Shown here piece by piece: positions 34,309-45,648 of a stretch of 64,000 nucleotides of DNA. This DNA is from Morella rubra (lineage: Eukaryota > Streptophyta > Magnoliopsida > Fagales > Myricaceae). The number at the start of each line of letters is the position of its first letter. Within the stretch, counting starts at the first letter, position 1. The position numbers were made by a program, and so were the translations under genes. The stretch is taken from contig CM025855.1 of the NCBI GenBank assembly GCA_003952965.2, forward strand, positions 1,268,840 through 1,332,839, written 5' to 3'. Below the pieces are notes generated by a model, which saw only the letters and a program-made list of their open reading frames with translations, searched no databases and was not told the origin of the DNA.

Positions 34309-36018
34309 GTGATGGGTTCCTTAGTTTCTGTTTCTATCAAGAATAATTATCTCATTTTCTTGAACATCTCGTTTTTGTTGGTGGGATGTGTTTTCTTGAT
34401 TATTCATTTCCACTCTTCAGAAGGGCTTGTTTTGGGCAATTACAATGGCTTGAACACCAGCAGTCAGCAAAGTTGCAAGGGCTTATATAGGGTAGTTGAC
34501 TACAAAACCAAGTGTTTGTATCTCAAATCACATAGCCAATGTGTTTCCCAGGGCTTTATTGACTATCTATACCTTTTCTATTGCAAACTTGGGAGTTTCC
34601 CCCTTCTGGGTTACGCTCTTCTTTTCCTTTGGCTTTTAGTTCTGTTTTATCTGTTGGGAAACACAGCTTCCGAATACTTCTGTTCTTCGCTTGAAAACCT
34701 ATCAAGGGTACTAAAATTGTCCCCTACAATAGCTGGGGTTACTCTGCTTTCTCTTGGCAATGGAGCGCCTGATATATTTGCAAGCATCGTCTCCTTTATG
34801 GGGAATGAGACAAGTGACATTGGCATTAATACAGTACTAGGGGGTGCTTCCTTTGTAACATGTGTTGTGGTTGGAATCATCAGCATTTCAAGGCGCAGAA
34901 GAGAGTTTAAAGTAGACAAGTCTGCCTTTATAAGAGATGTTTCTTTTTTCCTTTTGGTCCTTGTATACTTGATTGTAATACTGCTACACGGCGAAATCGA
35001 TCTGTGGGGTGCTATTGGGTTTTCTTCCATGTATATTGTTTATGTGATACTCGTCTGCACCTCGCACATCCAGTGGAAGAACGGGGGAGAAGACGATGAA
35101 AGAGATGGCGATTATGTTAACTCAAGCGATGGCAGTGACTTGAGTATGCCTCTTTTGACTGACATGGTGAAGGGGGAGCTTAATACTTCAGTGGAAGTAT
35201 CTGTAGAAATTGGTTCTGACGTAGAAGTCAAGAAAAGCTGCTTTTGTTCATCTGGCTTTTTTGGGACATTTCTGCGAGTCCTTGAGATGCCTCTTCTCTT
35301 ACCGAGAAGATTGACAATTCCCGTTGTTTGTGAAAAGAGATGGTCTAAGCCATATGCAGTTGCTTCAGTGACGTTAGCACCATTACTGTTGTCAGCTCTT
35401 CTGATCCCTCACGATGGAAATAAATCATTTAACACAAGCCTCGTGGTCTGCGGTATTGGGTTGCTGTGCGGGATTGCTTTTGGAGTTGTTGCATTCTTGA
35501 CAACTGAGAACTCAAGCCCACCAAAGAAATACGTATTTCCTTGGCTTGCCGGAGGGTTTTTAATGAGCGTAACTTGGAGTTATATGACTGCTCAGGAATT
35601 AGTGGGTCTGCTAGTTTCCCTTGGCTATTTGTGTGGAATAAATCCTTCTCTACTGGGTTTGACAGTCCTTGCTTGGGGCAACTCACTTGGGGATCTGATG
35701 ACAAATTTAACAATGGCCTTGAATGGTGGAGGTGAGGGGACTCAAGTAGCTGTATCAGGCTGTTATGCTGGCCCCATCTTTAGCATTCTCTTTGGTTTGG
35801 GCATTTCCCTTGTTGGCTCTGCTTGGGCAAAATACCCTTTATGTGTTGAGATAACTAGAGATCCGTACCTGTTGGAGACAGTGGGGTTTTTGGCGTGTGG
35901 CTTGCTTTGGGCACTCGTGGTTTTGCCAAAGAGAGGGATGAGGCTTGATGCAGCCTTGGGAGGAGGACTCCTAGCTATATACACAGTTTCTTTGTTTTCA
36001 AGGTTGATTCAAACATAG
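34309..36018 (+). CDS. Cation/calcium exchanger (CCX family)
   Basis: Single-exon gene of 569 residues. CCX proteins belong to the CaCA superfamily and exchange cations (Ca2+, Na+, K+, depending on member) across endomembranes or plasma membrane. Visible: N-terminal hydrophobic segment (about 14-33), a Cys-containing lumenal loop (55-93), TM clusters (97-117, 141-190, 208-250), the alpha-1 repeat GNGAPDIFASIVSF (150-163), an acidic central loop (259-310), then TM clusters with the alpha-2 repeat LAWGNSLGDLMTN (454-466) and GCYAGPIFSILFGLG (484-498). The paired GN...D motifs form the ion site. It faces a paralogue at 39394-41151 tail to tail. No break seen. The exact subfamily member is not assigned. 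Confidence 0.93.
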   Translation: MMGSLVSVSIKNNYLIFLNISFLLVGCVFLIIHFHSSEGLVLGNYNGLNTSSQQSCKGLYRVVDYKTKCLYLKSHSQCVSQGFIDYLYLFYCKLGSFPLLGYALLFLWLLVLFYLLGNTASEYFCSSLENLSRVLKLSPTIAGVTLLSLGNGAPDIFASIVSFMGNETSDIGINTVLGGASFVTCVVVGIISISRRRREFKVDKSAFIRDVSFFLLVLVYLIVILLHGEIDLWGAIGFSSMYIVYVILVCTSHIQWKNGGEDDERDGDYVNSSDGSDLSMPLLTDMVKGELNTSVEVSVEIGSDVEVKKSCFCSSGFFGTFLRVLEMPLLLPRRLTIPVVCEKRWSKPYAVASVTLAPLLLSALLIPHDGNKSFNTSLVVCGIGLLCGIAFGVVAFLTTENSSPPKKYVFPWLAGGFLMSVTWSYMTAQELVGLLVSLGYLCGINPSLLGLTVLAWGNSLGDLMTNLTMALNGGGEGTQVAVSGCYAGPIFSILFGLGISLVGSAWAKYPLCVEITRDPYLLETVGFLACGLLWALVVLPKRGMRLDAALGGGLLAIYTVSLFSRLIQT

Positions 36019-38874
36019 GAGCCTCTTCAGCTTCTTCATATGAATACCTAGAAAGTTAGAAACCCAAGTAAATGTAAATAGAGACTCTGATATGACTAGA
36101 AACTACAGAGCTCCCTTTAGAGGACTAGTTTGCAGAAGGAATATCGTCTGTCTTGATTTTAGGTGTTAATTACGTTATTTGCACTAGCAGCAATAGATGG
36201 AACATACGTGTTTTCTCTCCTAAATATTGATTGGCATTCAATGTCTGGAAACTAAAGTGTCCAGACAGAACAGTTCCGATATATGTATATATTGATTGAT
36301 TAAAGTCTTCTGTAATTTTTTATTCGAATTGTATGGTAGAATTTAGAAAGAGATAAAAACAATAAATAAATATTCTACTATTTAATGCTGTCTATCTTTA
36401 TATGTCGGATCAGAATTTTTTGCAATTTGCTGTTCAAATTACACGGTATAATTCGGCAATAAATTGCCTGAAATCCTCATCCCTGTCTATATTAATATTA
36501 TTTGTTCTGAAATTAATTGCCCCCGGCCCTAGTCAACTACTTTGTTAACGAAACGTGTTCGTTTTTTTGGGTGGAACCATTTCAGGCCTAGTAATTAAAC
36601 CGTGGAAGGGATATCACATATGGGTACAAAATAATAGTAGGAGCAAGGGCCCGTCATTCGTAATCAGTGACCTACTAGTACTGTTGATATAATTGATCAA
36701 CGTAGCTACCTACGGTTGGGCTTGGAGAGGTCCGACTCAACTTTATCTAAAGAGGAAAGGGAAGGGGTCCATCACAGCGACGTGGTAATCGAATTGAGGA
36801 AAACTCAAGCAAAGGACAGGAAAGAGGGAAAGAGTTGTAAATTCCCTATGTATGGTAAAAAGCAGGGTGTGAACTTTTAGAACTCAAAGCGTGTCCAGAA
36901 TTATCTACCAAAGACTAGGACAATTGCTATCTCAAATCTGAGTTTCCTCCATTTGTTGATTGATAGACGATCCCAGGACTCTTCAATGCTCCATTAGTAA
37001 GAGGAATCGACGCGCCCGTACTTTTCTCCTCCATTTGAGCGGCAGGCAGACTTTTCAAGTGGGCACCTCGCTTGATGGTTGTCCTCTAGACCTCCCGATG
37101 CTCCTTTTCGCCTCCTTCGATGACTTGGTTCCTCTCTTCTAGCCGTTGTTTGTACCGTCCCTTTTCTGTGTCGATTTACCTTTTCCACTGATTCTATCGA
37201 CATGCTGCCATTTGTGGGTTTTTTTTTTCTTTATGGGTCACTTTCCGCCGGTTTAAATTTGAGTTTGTAAGATCATTAAGTCCATAACTCGTTGGCTCGT
37301 GACCGATACAGAAGATTTGATTTAACTCTTTAAAACATGTACAGTATTTAAAACCTCCTTAAAATTAATGAATATGCGAGTTTTTATGACCAATATTATT
37401 AATAATTTAGGTATGAGAAAATGTAATTGTAAAAAGGAGATATAGCATATATAGCCTATTGTTTGAATTCATGTCCTAATAAGAAAAGAAAACTTACAAC
37501 CGACAAATGTAGGTAGCATTGATTAAGCTAGGCTCTTTTTGAAAACACCTAACAATATGGTTTTAGAAAATCAGTTGCCTCTTTGTTTTTTTTGTTTTTT
37601 TCACTTACTGATCGAAAATTGATTTGATGAAAATGGGCTGCCAGAGATTTTTAACCATTTCGAATGAGGTCCAAATGGATACTATGTATTCTCTCCAATC
37701 AGAATCAGTTACGACAAGAACAAGTAAGCCGCAGAAAACGTCAAAAGAGGGATGTCAGGATGTTGGCCAGTTGTTGGGCGGTTCACATTATTGTTAGTGT
37801 CTGTTCCTGAATTAACTGAGGAATGAGGATACCTCGTCTTCGTCTTCGCATCATATGATGGGGATCTGACGTGTGTATGAAGCTACCCACCCATCTACGA
37901 AATTCATCAAGATCCGTTCACGTAGTTACCTTTTAGCGCGCGGGGGATGATTTGAAAGCTCTTTCCCTCTAAAATTCGGTAGGCTTCCAAGGGCGCCCAT
38001 ATGGATCCAATATGTTCCCCAAAATAATATTTTGTTTACTAAAATTTTGAATTTCGTTTGTTTTCTAGAAAATAATAGGACTTTATAATTGACTTAGAAA
38101 TTTTTTACTTTGACTTTATTTTTCAGGTGTTTGTTAAATACTTGTTTAGTAAAACAAATTACAAAATTTATTTATTTTATATTTTTTTTGGATAAGTCAG
38201 TTATTACATTTTAATTCATGTCTTTGTCTACGAGAATGTTCGTTTTCTAAAAAATTGTAAGATTTTTAGATTTTGATAAAATTATGAATATTTATGTAGA
38301 TTAGAGTTTTATAGGTTTTGTGTAAAGGTTGGTGAAAAGTGTTAAAAATATTTAATTTTTGTTGGAGTTTGTAAAAAGGTATAGAGAGAGATGGTTTGAT
38401 ATAATTGTTTAATAAAAAAGTATTAGAGTTATGTGAAAAAATACAGAGAGAGAATATTTGTTATATATATATTTTTAAAAAAAGGTATTAGAGTTTGTGT
38501 GAAAAGTTGTTGGAAATTGTGTAAAAGGTATTGGTGTGTATGAATTTTTGAGATTTTGGATGTTCGTTTTAAATTTTGTTGAATACATTTGTATTCTAGA
38601 ATACTTTTGTAAACAAACATACTCGTAGTATTGTTTCCTTCTTAGCTATATATTAGTATGGTTATTTTTTCGTAATAAGAAGGAGACGACAACGAATGAA
38701 ACTAGTCACATGATCAAAACAAAAACGAGACAGGTAAGCTGACAAGTTAGGATCGGAGAAGGTTATGGCATGGCAGCACCATTCATATAAGTATTGTTTT
38801 CATGAAATTGAAGTTAGGGTAGACATTGTAAGAAGGATAAAAATCAAAGCATACAACATACACTTTTCCCTATG
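36019..38874. other. Spacer between convergent CCX genes
   Basis: Contains both presumed 3' UTRs. An AT-rich repeat-like stretch at 38040-38640 includes three variants of AAAGGTATTGGAGTTTGTGTGAAAAG; its reverse complement resembles 57150-57310. Nothing coding is recognised; the open frames at 36960-37203 lie on opposite strands of the same DNA and look random. Confidence 0.5.
38040..38640. repeat. Dispersed AT-rich repeat
   Basis: Internally repetitive (GTTGGAGTTTGTAAAAAGGT, GTATTAGAGTTTGTGTGAAA, GTATTGGTGTGTATG) and ending GATGTTCGTTTTAAATTTTG. The reverse complement parallels 57150-57310 (CACCAATACAACTCC... to AAAACGAACGTGCCC). Likely a MITE-type family; ends not defined. Confidence 0.5.
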
Positions 38875-38888
38875 TTAATTAGGTGAGT

Positions 38889-39108
38889 TTTTTTTTTGGG
38901 TAACAAGAGAAATTCGGGTACTCATCAGACTCAAACAGACCTAGCTCAGTATACATACGAGTTAGATTCAACATTACGATAAATCTCGGAAAGACTGACC
39001 AACCCTCCGTCGTAAATTCTTTACGTAAGTAGTGGTTTGAATCCCTAAGTTTGAGTCTAACCCACACTCTTAAGAGCCTCCCGCTGCTACTTGAGCTAAC
39101 TGAGTGGA
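38889..39108 (-). mobile_element. tRNA-derived SINE
   Basis: Read on the minus strand from 39108: a polymerase III A-box-like TTAGCTCAAGTAG (39087-39099) and B-box-like GGTTAGACTC (39053-39062) about 30 nt apart, a body of about 220 bp, and a 3' A tail (plus-strand T run 38888-38897). It is flanked by 14-bp direct repeats TTAATTAGGTGAGT (38875-38888) and TTAATTAAGTGAGT (39109-39122), 13 of 14 identical, as expected of LINE-mediated integration. Confidence 0.82.
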
Positions 39109-39393
39109 TTAATTAAGTGAGTTGTAAAGCTGTCCATCCCAAAAAGGAACGGGTAACTTGGTACGCATTATAGCCTACAAAAACAAGGAACTAAATCAAC
39201 AAGCTTCAGGCTATATTGATTTTACAGCAGTGAACTACCGGGCAATTCTAATTTTATGAGACCCAATATATAAATATTATTAACTTCCATTATAGAAAAA
39301 AAGGCCCACCTCTTTAAGGGGACAAGAGTTACCGTATTGGTGCTTGCAGTAATGTATTACAAACTATACATAGGGTACCACACAGAAAAGAGC

Positions 39394-41151
39394 TCACTTT
39401 TTAAGACTTTGAAATTGCAGCAGACCAAGAGCCCTGGATAGCCTTAGGAATAGAAAGCAGAAGTAGATGGCTAGAAGTCCACCTCCAAGAAACCTATCCA
39501 GCTTCATTTTCTTTTTGGGCAATATCACAAGAGCCCAAAGCAAACCTCCAATCAGAAACCCCAGAGTCTCATAGAGGGAAGTGTCTCGAGGAACCTCAAA
39601 AGATGATGGATACTCAGACCAAGATGACAAAACAAGTGGCAAGCCTAAACCCATCAATATATTGAACAAAGGACCGGCATAGCATCCTGATATTGCAATC
39701 TGTGCCCCATCTGTCCCGCCGTTCGTTGCCATAGCAATGTTGGCTATCAAATCTCCAAGTGAATTGCCCCAAGCAAGAACTGTTAACCCAAGAACTGAAG
39801 GGCTTATCCCAATTATATGCCCAAGAGAAATCAACAGAGACACTAATTCCTCTGCAATAATATATGTCCAAGTGACACTCATCAAAAATCCTCCGGCGAG
39901 CCAAGGGAACAGGCACCTCTTTGGTGGGGTAGACTTCTTGGTGGTCACATAGGCAAGGTTCCCGAAAACCATCCCAATCAACCCTGCTGTCATGTAGGTC
40001 ACCAGGCTGCTCCTTAAATCCACGTTTTCCCTCTGGGTATTGGAAAGTGCTGCCAAGAGAACTGGTGCCAAAGTAACTGAAATTACTGCATAAGGCTGGG
40101 ACCATCTCTCCTCACTAACCACAGGTATAGTCAGTCTTCTTGGCAAGTAAAGAGGCAGCTCCAAAACATGGAAAATTAGTCCAAAATAGTAACAAGTTGT
40201 TGAATTGAGATTCAAAAAGTTTGGTATTTGTTCCTGCTCTTCAAGACCGGTTTTCTCCACAGGGATTGGTTTTTCATCATCGACATACCCAAGTAGTGGT
40301 ATAGCGGTCTCGTCTGCGTCAGCTTGTTGTCTGTGCACAATCTCTTCATCTCTGCCGAAGAAATGCATGGCCGAGACAACACAAACATAAATCAAGTAAA
40401 CAGAAGCGAAACAAACTGCGGCCCATAAGGAGATTTTCCCAATTGCTAGAATCGAGAGAAAGGAGCAAAGAGAGAAAAGAAGAAACAGCACGTCTCTGAT
40501 AAAGCTAGGCTTATCAACTATAATCTGATGAGGGCTAATTAGGATACTTATAATTCCGACGACAATACTAGATACGAAGAAGGCACCACCCAAGACGCTG
40601 TTTAAGCCAATAGCACCATTTCCAGATCTTGTGAAAGATACAATAGAAGCAAAGACATCCGGAGCACCATTTCCTAGTGAAAGCAGGGTGACTCCTGCTA
40701 TGGTAGGAGATAGCTTCAAAATCTTAGACAAGCTTTCTAAAGAAGGACAGAAGTAGTTTGCAGCTGTATTTCCCAACAGATAGAACAAAACTAGAAGCCA
40801 TAGCAAAAGCGCAGCATTACCCAGGAGAGGAAATTGGCCAAAATTGCAGTAAAAAATTTGAAGATAGTCTATGTACCCTTTTGGACTGCAGCTAACATGG
40901 GTTTTGACATACAAGCACTTGTACTTATTGTCATCGTACTTGTGGAGGCCGGTGCAACCATTTGTGCTGATATCGCCCAGGTATCGCCGATGGGAGACTT
41001 TAGTTGTCAAAGGTTCAGTAGATAGGTGAAGCAATCTTGAGTTGGAGGAGAAGACATGGGTTTTGAGATAGACAGAGAAGAGGAAAAGGAAGGATAAGTT
41101 GAGAAAAAGAGAAAGTTTCTTGGATTGAGATATGGGGATGAAACTTGCCAT
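39394..41151 (-). CDS. Cation/calcium exchanger (CCX family), second copy
   Basis: Single-exon gene of 585 residues, paralogous along its whole length to 34309-36018. N-terminal hydrophobic segment (about 11-30), lumenal Cys-rich loop (66-102), TM clusters, alpha-1 repeat GNGAPDVFASIVSF (160-173), central hydrophilic loop with many acidic residues (266-310), PLYLPRRLTIPVV (333-345), LFPWLAGGFLMSVTW (414-428), alpha-2 repeat LAWGNSLGDLIAN (459-471) and GCYAGPLFNILMGLG (489-503). The ion-coordinating Asn and Asp are present in both repeats. The start at 41151 is the first Met of the open frame and gives the expected leader. The arrangement with its paralogue is an inverted tandem pair, whereas the Arabidopsis CCX1/CCX2 pair, as I recall, is a same-family neighbour pair. 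Confidence 0.93.
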   Translation of the reverse strand: MASFIPISQSKKLSLFLNLSFLFLFSVYLKTHVFSSNSRLLHLSTEPLTTKVSHRRYLGDISTNGCTGLHKYDDNKYKCLYVKTHVSCSPKGYIDYLQIFYCNFGQFPLLGNAALLLWLLVLFYLLGNTAANYFCPSLESLSKILKLSPTIAGVTLLSLGNGAPDVFASIVSFTRSGNGAIGLNSVLGGAFFVSSIVVGIISILISPHQIIVDKPSFIRDVLFLLFSLCSFLSILAIGKISLWAAVCFASVYLIYVCVVSAMHFFGRDEEIVHRQQADADETAIPLLGYVDDEKPIPVEKTGLEEQEQIPNFLNLNSTTCYYFGLIFHVLELPLYLPRRLTIPVVSEERWSQPYAVISVTLAPVLLAALSNTQRENVDLRSSLVTYMTAGLIGMVFGNLAYVTTKKSTPPKRCLFPWLAGGFLMSVTWTYIIAEELVSLLISLGHIIGISPSVLGLTVLAWGNSLGDLIANIAMATNGGTDGAQIAISGCYAGPLFNILMGLGLPLVLSSWSEYPSSFEVPRDTSLYETLGFLIGGLLWALVILPKKKMKLDRFLGGGLLAIYFCFLFLRLSRALGLLQFQSLKK

Positions 41152-42490
41152 TTACATAAGCTCTATGAGGAGTCTTTTAAGTGTGAAGATATTGAGAATT
41201 GAATTCCATGGTTTTGAGGAACTTCTGGCGAGGAATGTCTTTTCGTTGAGTGTGGGACTGGGAGGATAAAATAAGGGAAACATGGAAACAATGATAGGAT
41301 AAAGACAGAACGTACGAAGAATCTCTCTTTTACGATTTCTTTGGGCCAAACTTTTTCTTCTGCTGCCACTGGACAAACCCTCGTTTGGGAGCTGGATTGA
41401 GTTTTTAGTCTCTACATTGGTTTCAAATTTAAAATTTGTGTGGCTTGGGGTTTGAAACTAGACTTAAGTCTTAACCTTTTTTTGGTTGGGGAGGATTTAG
41501 AATTGGTCTTGATATTATTTTATTAAACATATTATTTTTATTTCTAATATTATTTTTTTAAAACTTTGAAAACTCCCTACTTCACCGTGCCCTCCTCACT
41601 ACCCCAATTCGAGCACCTCCTGTGGCACCAGTGATAGCCCAGGTGCCGGCAATTGTGCGGGGTCACCATTGCGCAGATGCATCGAGCCTCGTGTTCGGAG
41701 TGGCATGATGGATCCCAGTGGTTTCAGTACCCTATCTCTCACCCTTGGGGTGGCTGGCGATGTAGCTGCCAGGGGTGGAAGCAAGGGGTAGCGAGCCAGG
41801 GCGGCTGCCACCCATTGCTCTCTCACTAAACAAAAGCCAATTTACATGTGTTTTTTTTTTTCATAAGTTGGCCTAGGCTTGATACTCATTAGGCTCAGGC
41901 CAACTAGCTACTCTTAGTGATTTACTCATTAATCTTAGTGAATCAAATTTGTAATTCATTGTTTCCTAATAATTAAAACTATATAAACTTGTTTTCTTTT
42001 TCCTTTTTTTCCTAAACATATAAAACTTGTTTCCAATTTATCACTGCTACATCTTTGATACTAATGAATGGATAAACCCTTTTTAGTTATTCACCTTGAA
42101 TCAGTTTCACCAGATGCATGGATAACTATCTGAAGTTATTTTCAATTGACATTTTTAGATAGCCTGTTAACTTTAAAACCACTCGGTACCTCTGAGACAT
42201 TGTCGTTCACTTGAAAATAATTTATGTTTTAATTCATAGCATGTTGTGTCAAGAGTGCCTTCACTTGCTGTCATTATATGAATGATGAGAGACACATAAC
42301 TCTGAGATGTAATTATTACTCCAAACTATACTCATGCATTTATCACTGATTGACATCATGCCATTACTCTAATATTTTTAATACTTTTAGTTTTAATTTT
42401 TGATATTTTAATTCTTAAAGACATTTTTTGCATTATGTACGGAAATTTTTTTTTGGTCATTTCACTTGAGGAGTTCCCCCCCTTCAAATT
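41152..42490. other. Upstream region of second CCX gene and transposon debris
   Basis: The interval 41152-41400 is the likely CCX promoter and leader. The interval 41580-41830 is GC-rich with CCACCC and GGTGGC motifs and resembles 42543-42800 in composition. From 41830 the sequence probably belongs to the hAT-like element whose right end is at 42506. No gene recognised. Confidence 0.45.
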
Positions 42491-42506
42491 TGGTCTTGGT
42501 TCCGCC
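42490..42506. mobile_element. hAT-type right terminus
   Basis: Plus strand ends TCTTGGTTCCGCCACTG. Its reverse complement CAGTGGCGGAACCAAGA is identical over 17 bp to the left terminus of the hAT element at 53655. It marks the end of a second, probably non-autonomous family member lying to the left; its other end was not found. Confidence 0.65.
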
Positions 42507-42856
42507 ACTGAACTAGTTACTACAGATCCATGCAAATCCATCACGCCTCTTAGTTCAGGAGGTGGCAGGGTTGATCTGAGCTATTCCACCATGCCTCTCG
42601 CTCCCACAGTGGCATGGTGGTGGAACCGCCTGGATCCACCTTGTGCAGGGTAGATTTGCGGGGTTCCACCACACATCTCCCCCAGGGATGGCGCGGTGGT
42701 GGATGCGTGGTTGTGTGGTGGTTGATTAGTGCCGTTGCTTCGTTGCCTTCGACACCTTGAGTGGCACTATGCACCACATGCACGGGTGGAGGCATGGATC
42801 CACCAAGTGTTAGGTGTCTCCCCCATCTGTTTTTTTTTCTCCCATATTTTTTATTC

Positions 42857-43266
42857 GGGTTAATTACACTTTTCAATCACGTGGCTTGGAAGTTTTGACA
42901 CTTTGCACCCTTGTCAATTGATTTGCACCCTTGTCCTTTATTTTTTTAACGAACATATCAACCACGTGCAAAACACGTGGGTGTAAAGTGTATCAAAAAT
43001 AAAAGAATGAGATGTAAAGTGTCAGACCCCCTAAACTACGTGGGTGAAAAAATTAATTAATTATTTTTGAATATTGGAGGAAAAATGAGTAAGTCAGCCA
43101 CGTACAGAACACGTGATTGATATTTCCATTCGTTTTAATGGATATATAAATGATGGGGTGCAAATTGAAGGAACCCAAAAACATATGGGTGAAATGTGTC
43201 AAAATTGAAATAACAGATTGAAAGTGTCAAACTCCCAAACCACGTGGGTGCAAAGTATAATTAACC
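42857..43266. mobile_element. Foldback element with five G-boxes
   Basis: The left arm GGGTTAATTACACTTTTCAA...CACGTGG.TTGG.AGTTTTGACACTTT (from 42857) is inverted at the right (to 43266, GGTGCAAAGTATAATTAACC). Arms are about 130 bp with mismatches. Perfect CACGTG occurs at 42878, 42963, 42974, 43110 and 43241. No ORF. A non-autonomous DNA transposon (MITE) is the simplest explanation; target duplication not resolved. Confidence 0.75.
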
Positions 43267-43860
43267 TTTTTTATTCTTATTTTTAATAATTTTTATTTGT
43301 AGTTTATTTATTGGACTTAGAATTAGCAAGTGAATTTGGTTTAAAAGTGAGACTTATAAGTCTTATGCAATACAAATGCCTAGAGGAAACCAATTTTGAA
43401 ATTACTCTTAAATTGATCGTAGTAATTAAAGATGCTACGTTAAATTAATCTTTTTTTTTTTTGTTTGTTTTTTGTGGACAACCTTAAATTGAATCTAATC
43501 ACATACAAGAGAATAAGAACCCAAACATGGGTCCTTACGGAAACAAAGCCTGCGAATTGAGTGGTGCATGAATTGAGGGGTCGCTGCACATCTCCGAAGT
43601 TTGTTATTGCGTTAAGTCCTCTAGTGCAACCAAAATGCGTCAAGTCGGTCCTAGCCCGTGCACAAGTGTCACGGATTGTCTCTTGTTATACCAAAATAAA
43701 TAATAAACTCAACCGACAGATACAAACCTAGAAAGCTTTCAATTTGAACCCTAATAGACTACATCAACAATTTATGGGTAACTTAGTATTTATCAGGTTA
43801 ATAATTTGAAGTATATCATTCGATTGAGACTAATACTTCAACTTCATATTCAAAATCAAT

Positions 43861-44213
43861 AAGCTCCCTCAAGTTTTAATTTGTTTGATTACGCCTCTTA
43901 TGTTTCAAAATAATCAATTCTCGCCCTCAACTTGATTTGACTGTTAAATCATATGGAATATGATGTGAATTGAACAAAATGCCCCTCTTAGACAAAATTA
44001 CAAAAAATAAAATATTTTTATTTTTATTTAAAAAAATTACTTTTTATTTATATATCATTTTTTACTTTTATTTTAAAAAAAATTCAATGTTCTTAATTTT
44101 ATTTTGGATGGGCATTTCACCCATTAATGGTTAAATCAAACGGAAGTCGATAATTGATTGTTTTTGAAACATGATAGCGTAATCAAATAAATTGAAACTT
44201 AAGGGGTCGATTA
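43861..44213. mobile_element. Foldback element
   Basis: Left arm AAGCTCCCTCAAGTTTTAAT...GATTACGCC...ATGTTTCAAAATAATCAATT (43861-43920). The inverted copy at about 44130-44213 is ATTGATTGTTTTTGAAACAT...GCGTAATCAAATAAATTGAA. The AT-rich centre is non-coding. A typical plant MITE or MULE-like foldback. Confidence 0.72.
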
Positions 44214-45648
44214 GTTTTTGTCCATAAAAATGGTATGTACTATGATTTTTCTTCTTAAAATTTATATCTTGTAGAACTATAGAAAGTTAACATGACTAAC
44301 AAACTAATCCAACCCTCGAAAAAATCAGCTTTTATTCTCTATTAAGTCGGCATCCAAAATTATATTTATTGCATTATTGATGGCACGTTGTTGTGATCAA
44401 TAAAGTTAAGATTTATGCATGTATATAAAGCCAGCCTTATTTCATACATTTTGTGGAAGTAATGCATCTTATCATCTCTGACTTTCTCATGATAATGGCG
44501 CACGAAAATCATACATGTTTCATATATAAGGTTATAAGCTATATATGATAAGGATGTGATTTGTAAATATCTACTTATACGTGCTATAGATCTTATCGTA
44601 TAGCCTGCATCTGGTCGGATATAATTTGTTGATGATGCAATTGCTAAATGTCTTTAAATCCGGCCCTACGATATCCGCCAAGAAATTAGGAAAGCAACAA
44701 AGTTATAGCCTTGCTGTGGACATGGCTGGCCAGTAGAGTGAAATTAAGAGCTTTTTCTTTCGATCTGTTTGCCTTGGCAAAGCGTGAAAGAGAACTCAAT
44801 GAGTGATGAAAAAATTTCACGAACTAATCCGGGAAGGAACCCCTAAGGTAGTTAAAGGGAAGGCACATGCTTAAAAGTACAATATAAGAACAAACACCCC
44901 ACGAAGAGAGACAGATCAGAGAAAGCAAATAATCCTACAGAGACAGATAGAGAGCAGGAGAAAGCCAGAAGGCTGACCAACTTTAACGAACTTCAATGCA
45001 TTTTGGTGATGTGTAACACGGAATAAGACAGACAATATCGCAAGCATTTGTTCATCGGACGTACGTGTTGTTGTTAATTCTCCTTATAAGACATAACTGG
45101 TCGAGAAGGCGACCTTTCATGGAGAAATTAGGTTCATCCTTGGCTGTACAACTATTTGTGATGCTGATCGAGCAAGTTTAATTAATGGAGTTCTAACTAA
45201 GCCCATGTCCACATTTTCCGCAATGTAATTTCAATGTTTCATGATGATATGGTGCTTTTCACTGTATCTGACTGCAATTTTCGAACTTTCGCATGTAGCT
45301 TCCATAAGTGCGTTCAAGGAAGCTTCCTCGTGCATGAAGAAAACGAAAACAGAGAAATTAAGGATATCAACTATCAGAAGATACTTGCAGAAGAAAAGAA
45401 AAGAAAAAAAGAAGAAGAAGAGAATACGGTTTAATAAAAGATCAGAGATAAGACATTAAAGTAACGTGCTGAGTAGTCGAGTTCGTCATTCTCATGAAAG
45501 AATATTGGTCGAGCATGGGCGATACAGCTATGTGGAATGTCAGACAACCGTTGATGTTTATGTGGGGTTCGGATATTTATCTTGAACGTTAACAACACTA
45601 AAATGTCAAATGAGTGAATATGCCACCATGTTTATCACATTCAACTCG
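44214..45648. other. Intergenic spacer
   Basis: No recognisable gene. AG-rich tract at 45385-45425. Two overlapping open frames on the plus strand (45234-45459) lack similarity and end in low-complexity Lys/Glu codons. Confidence 0.45.

Noticed and set aside
35429-35713. Minus-strand open frame within the first CCX gene
   Set aside because: Shadow of the CCX coding strand.
39053-39099. Possible tRNA gene from A and B boxes
   Set aside because: No cloverleaf can be drawn; A tail and target duplications show it is a SINE head.
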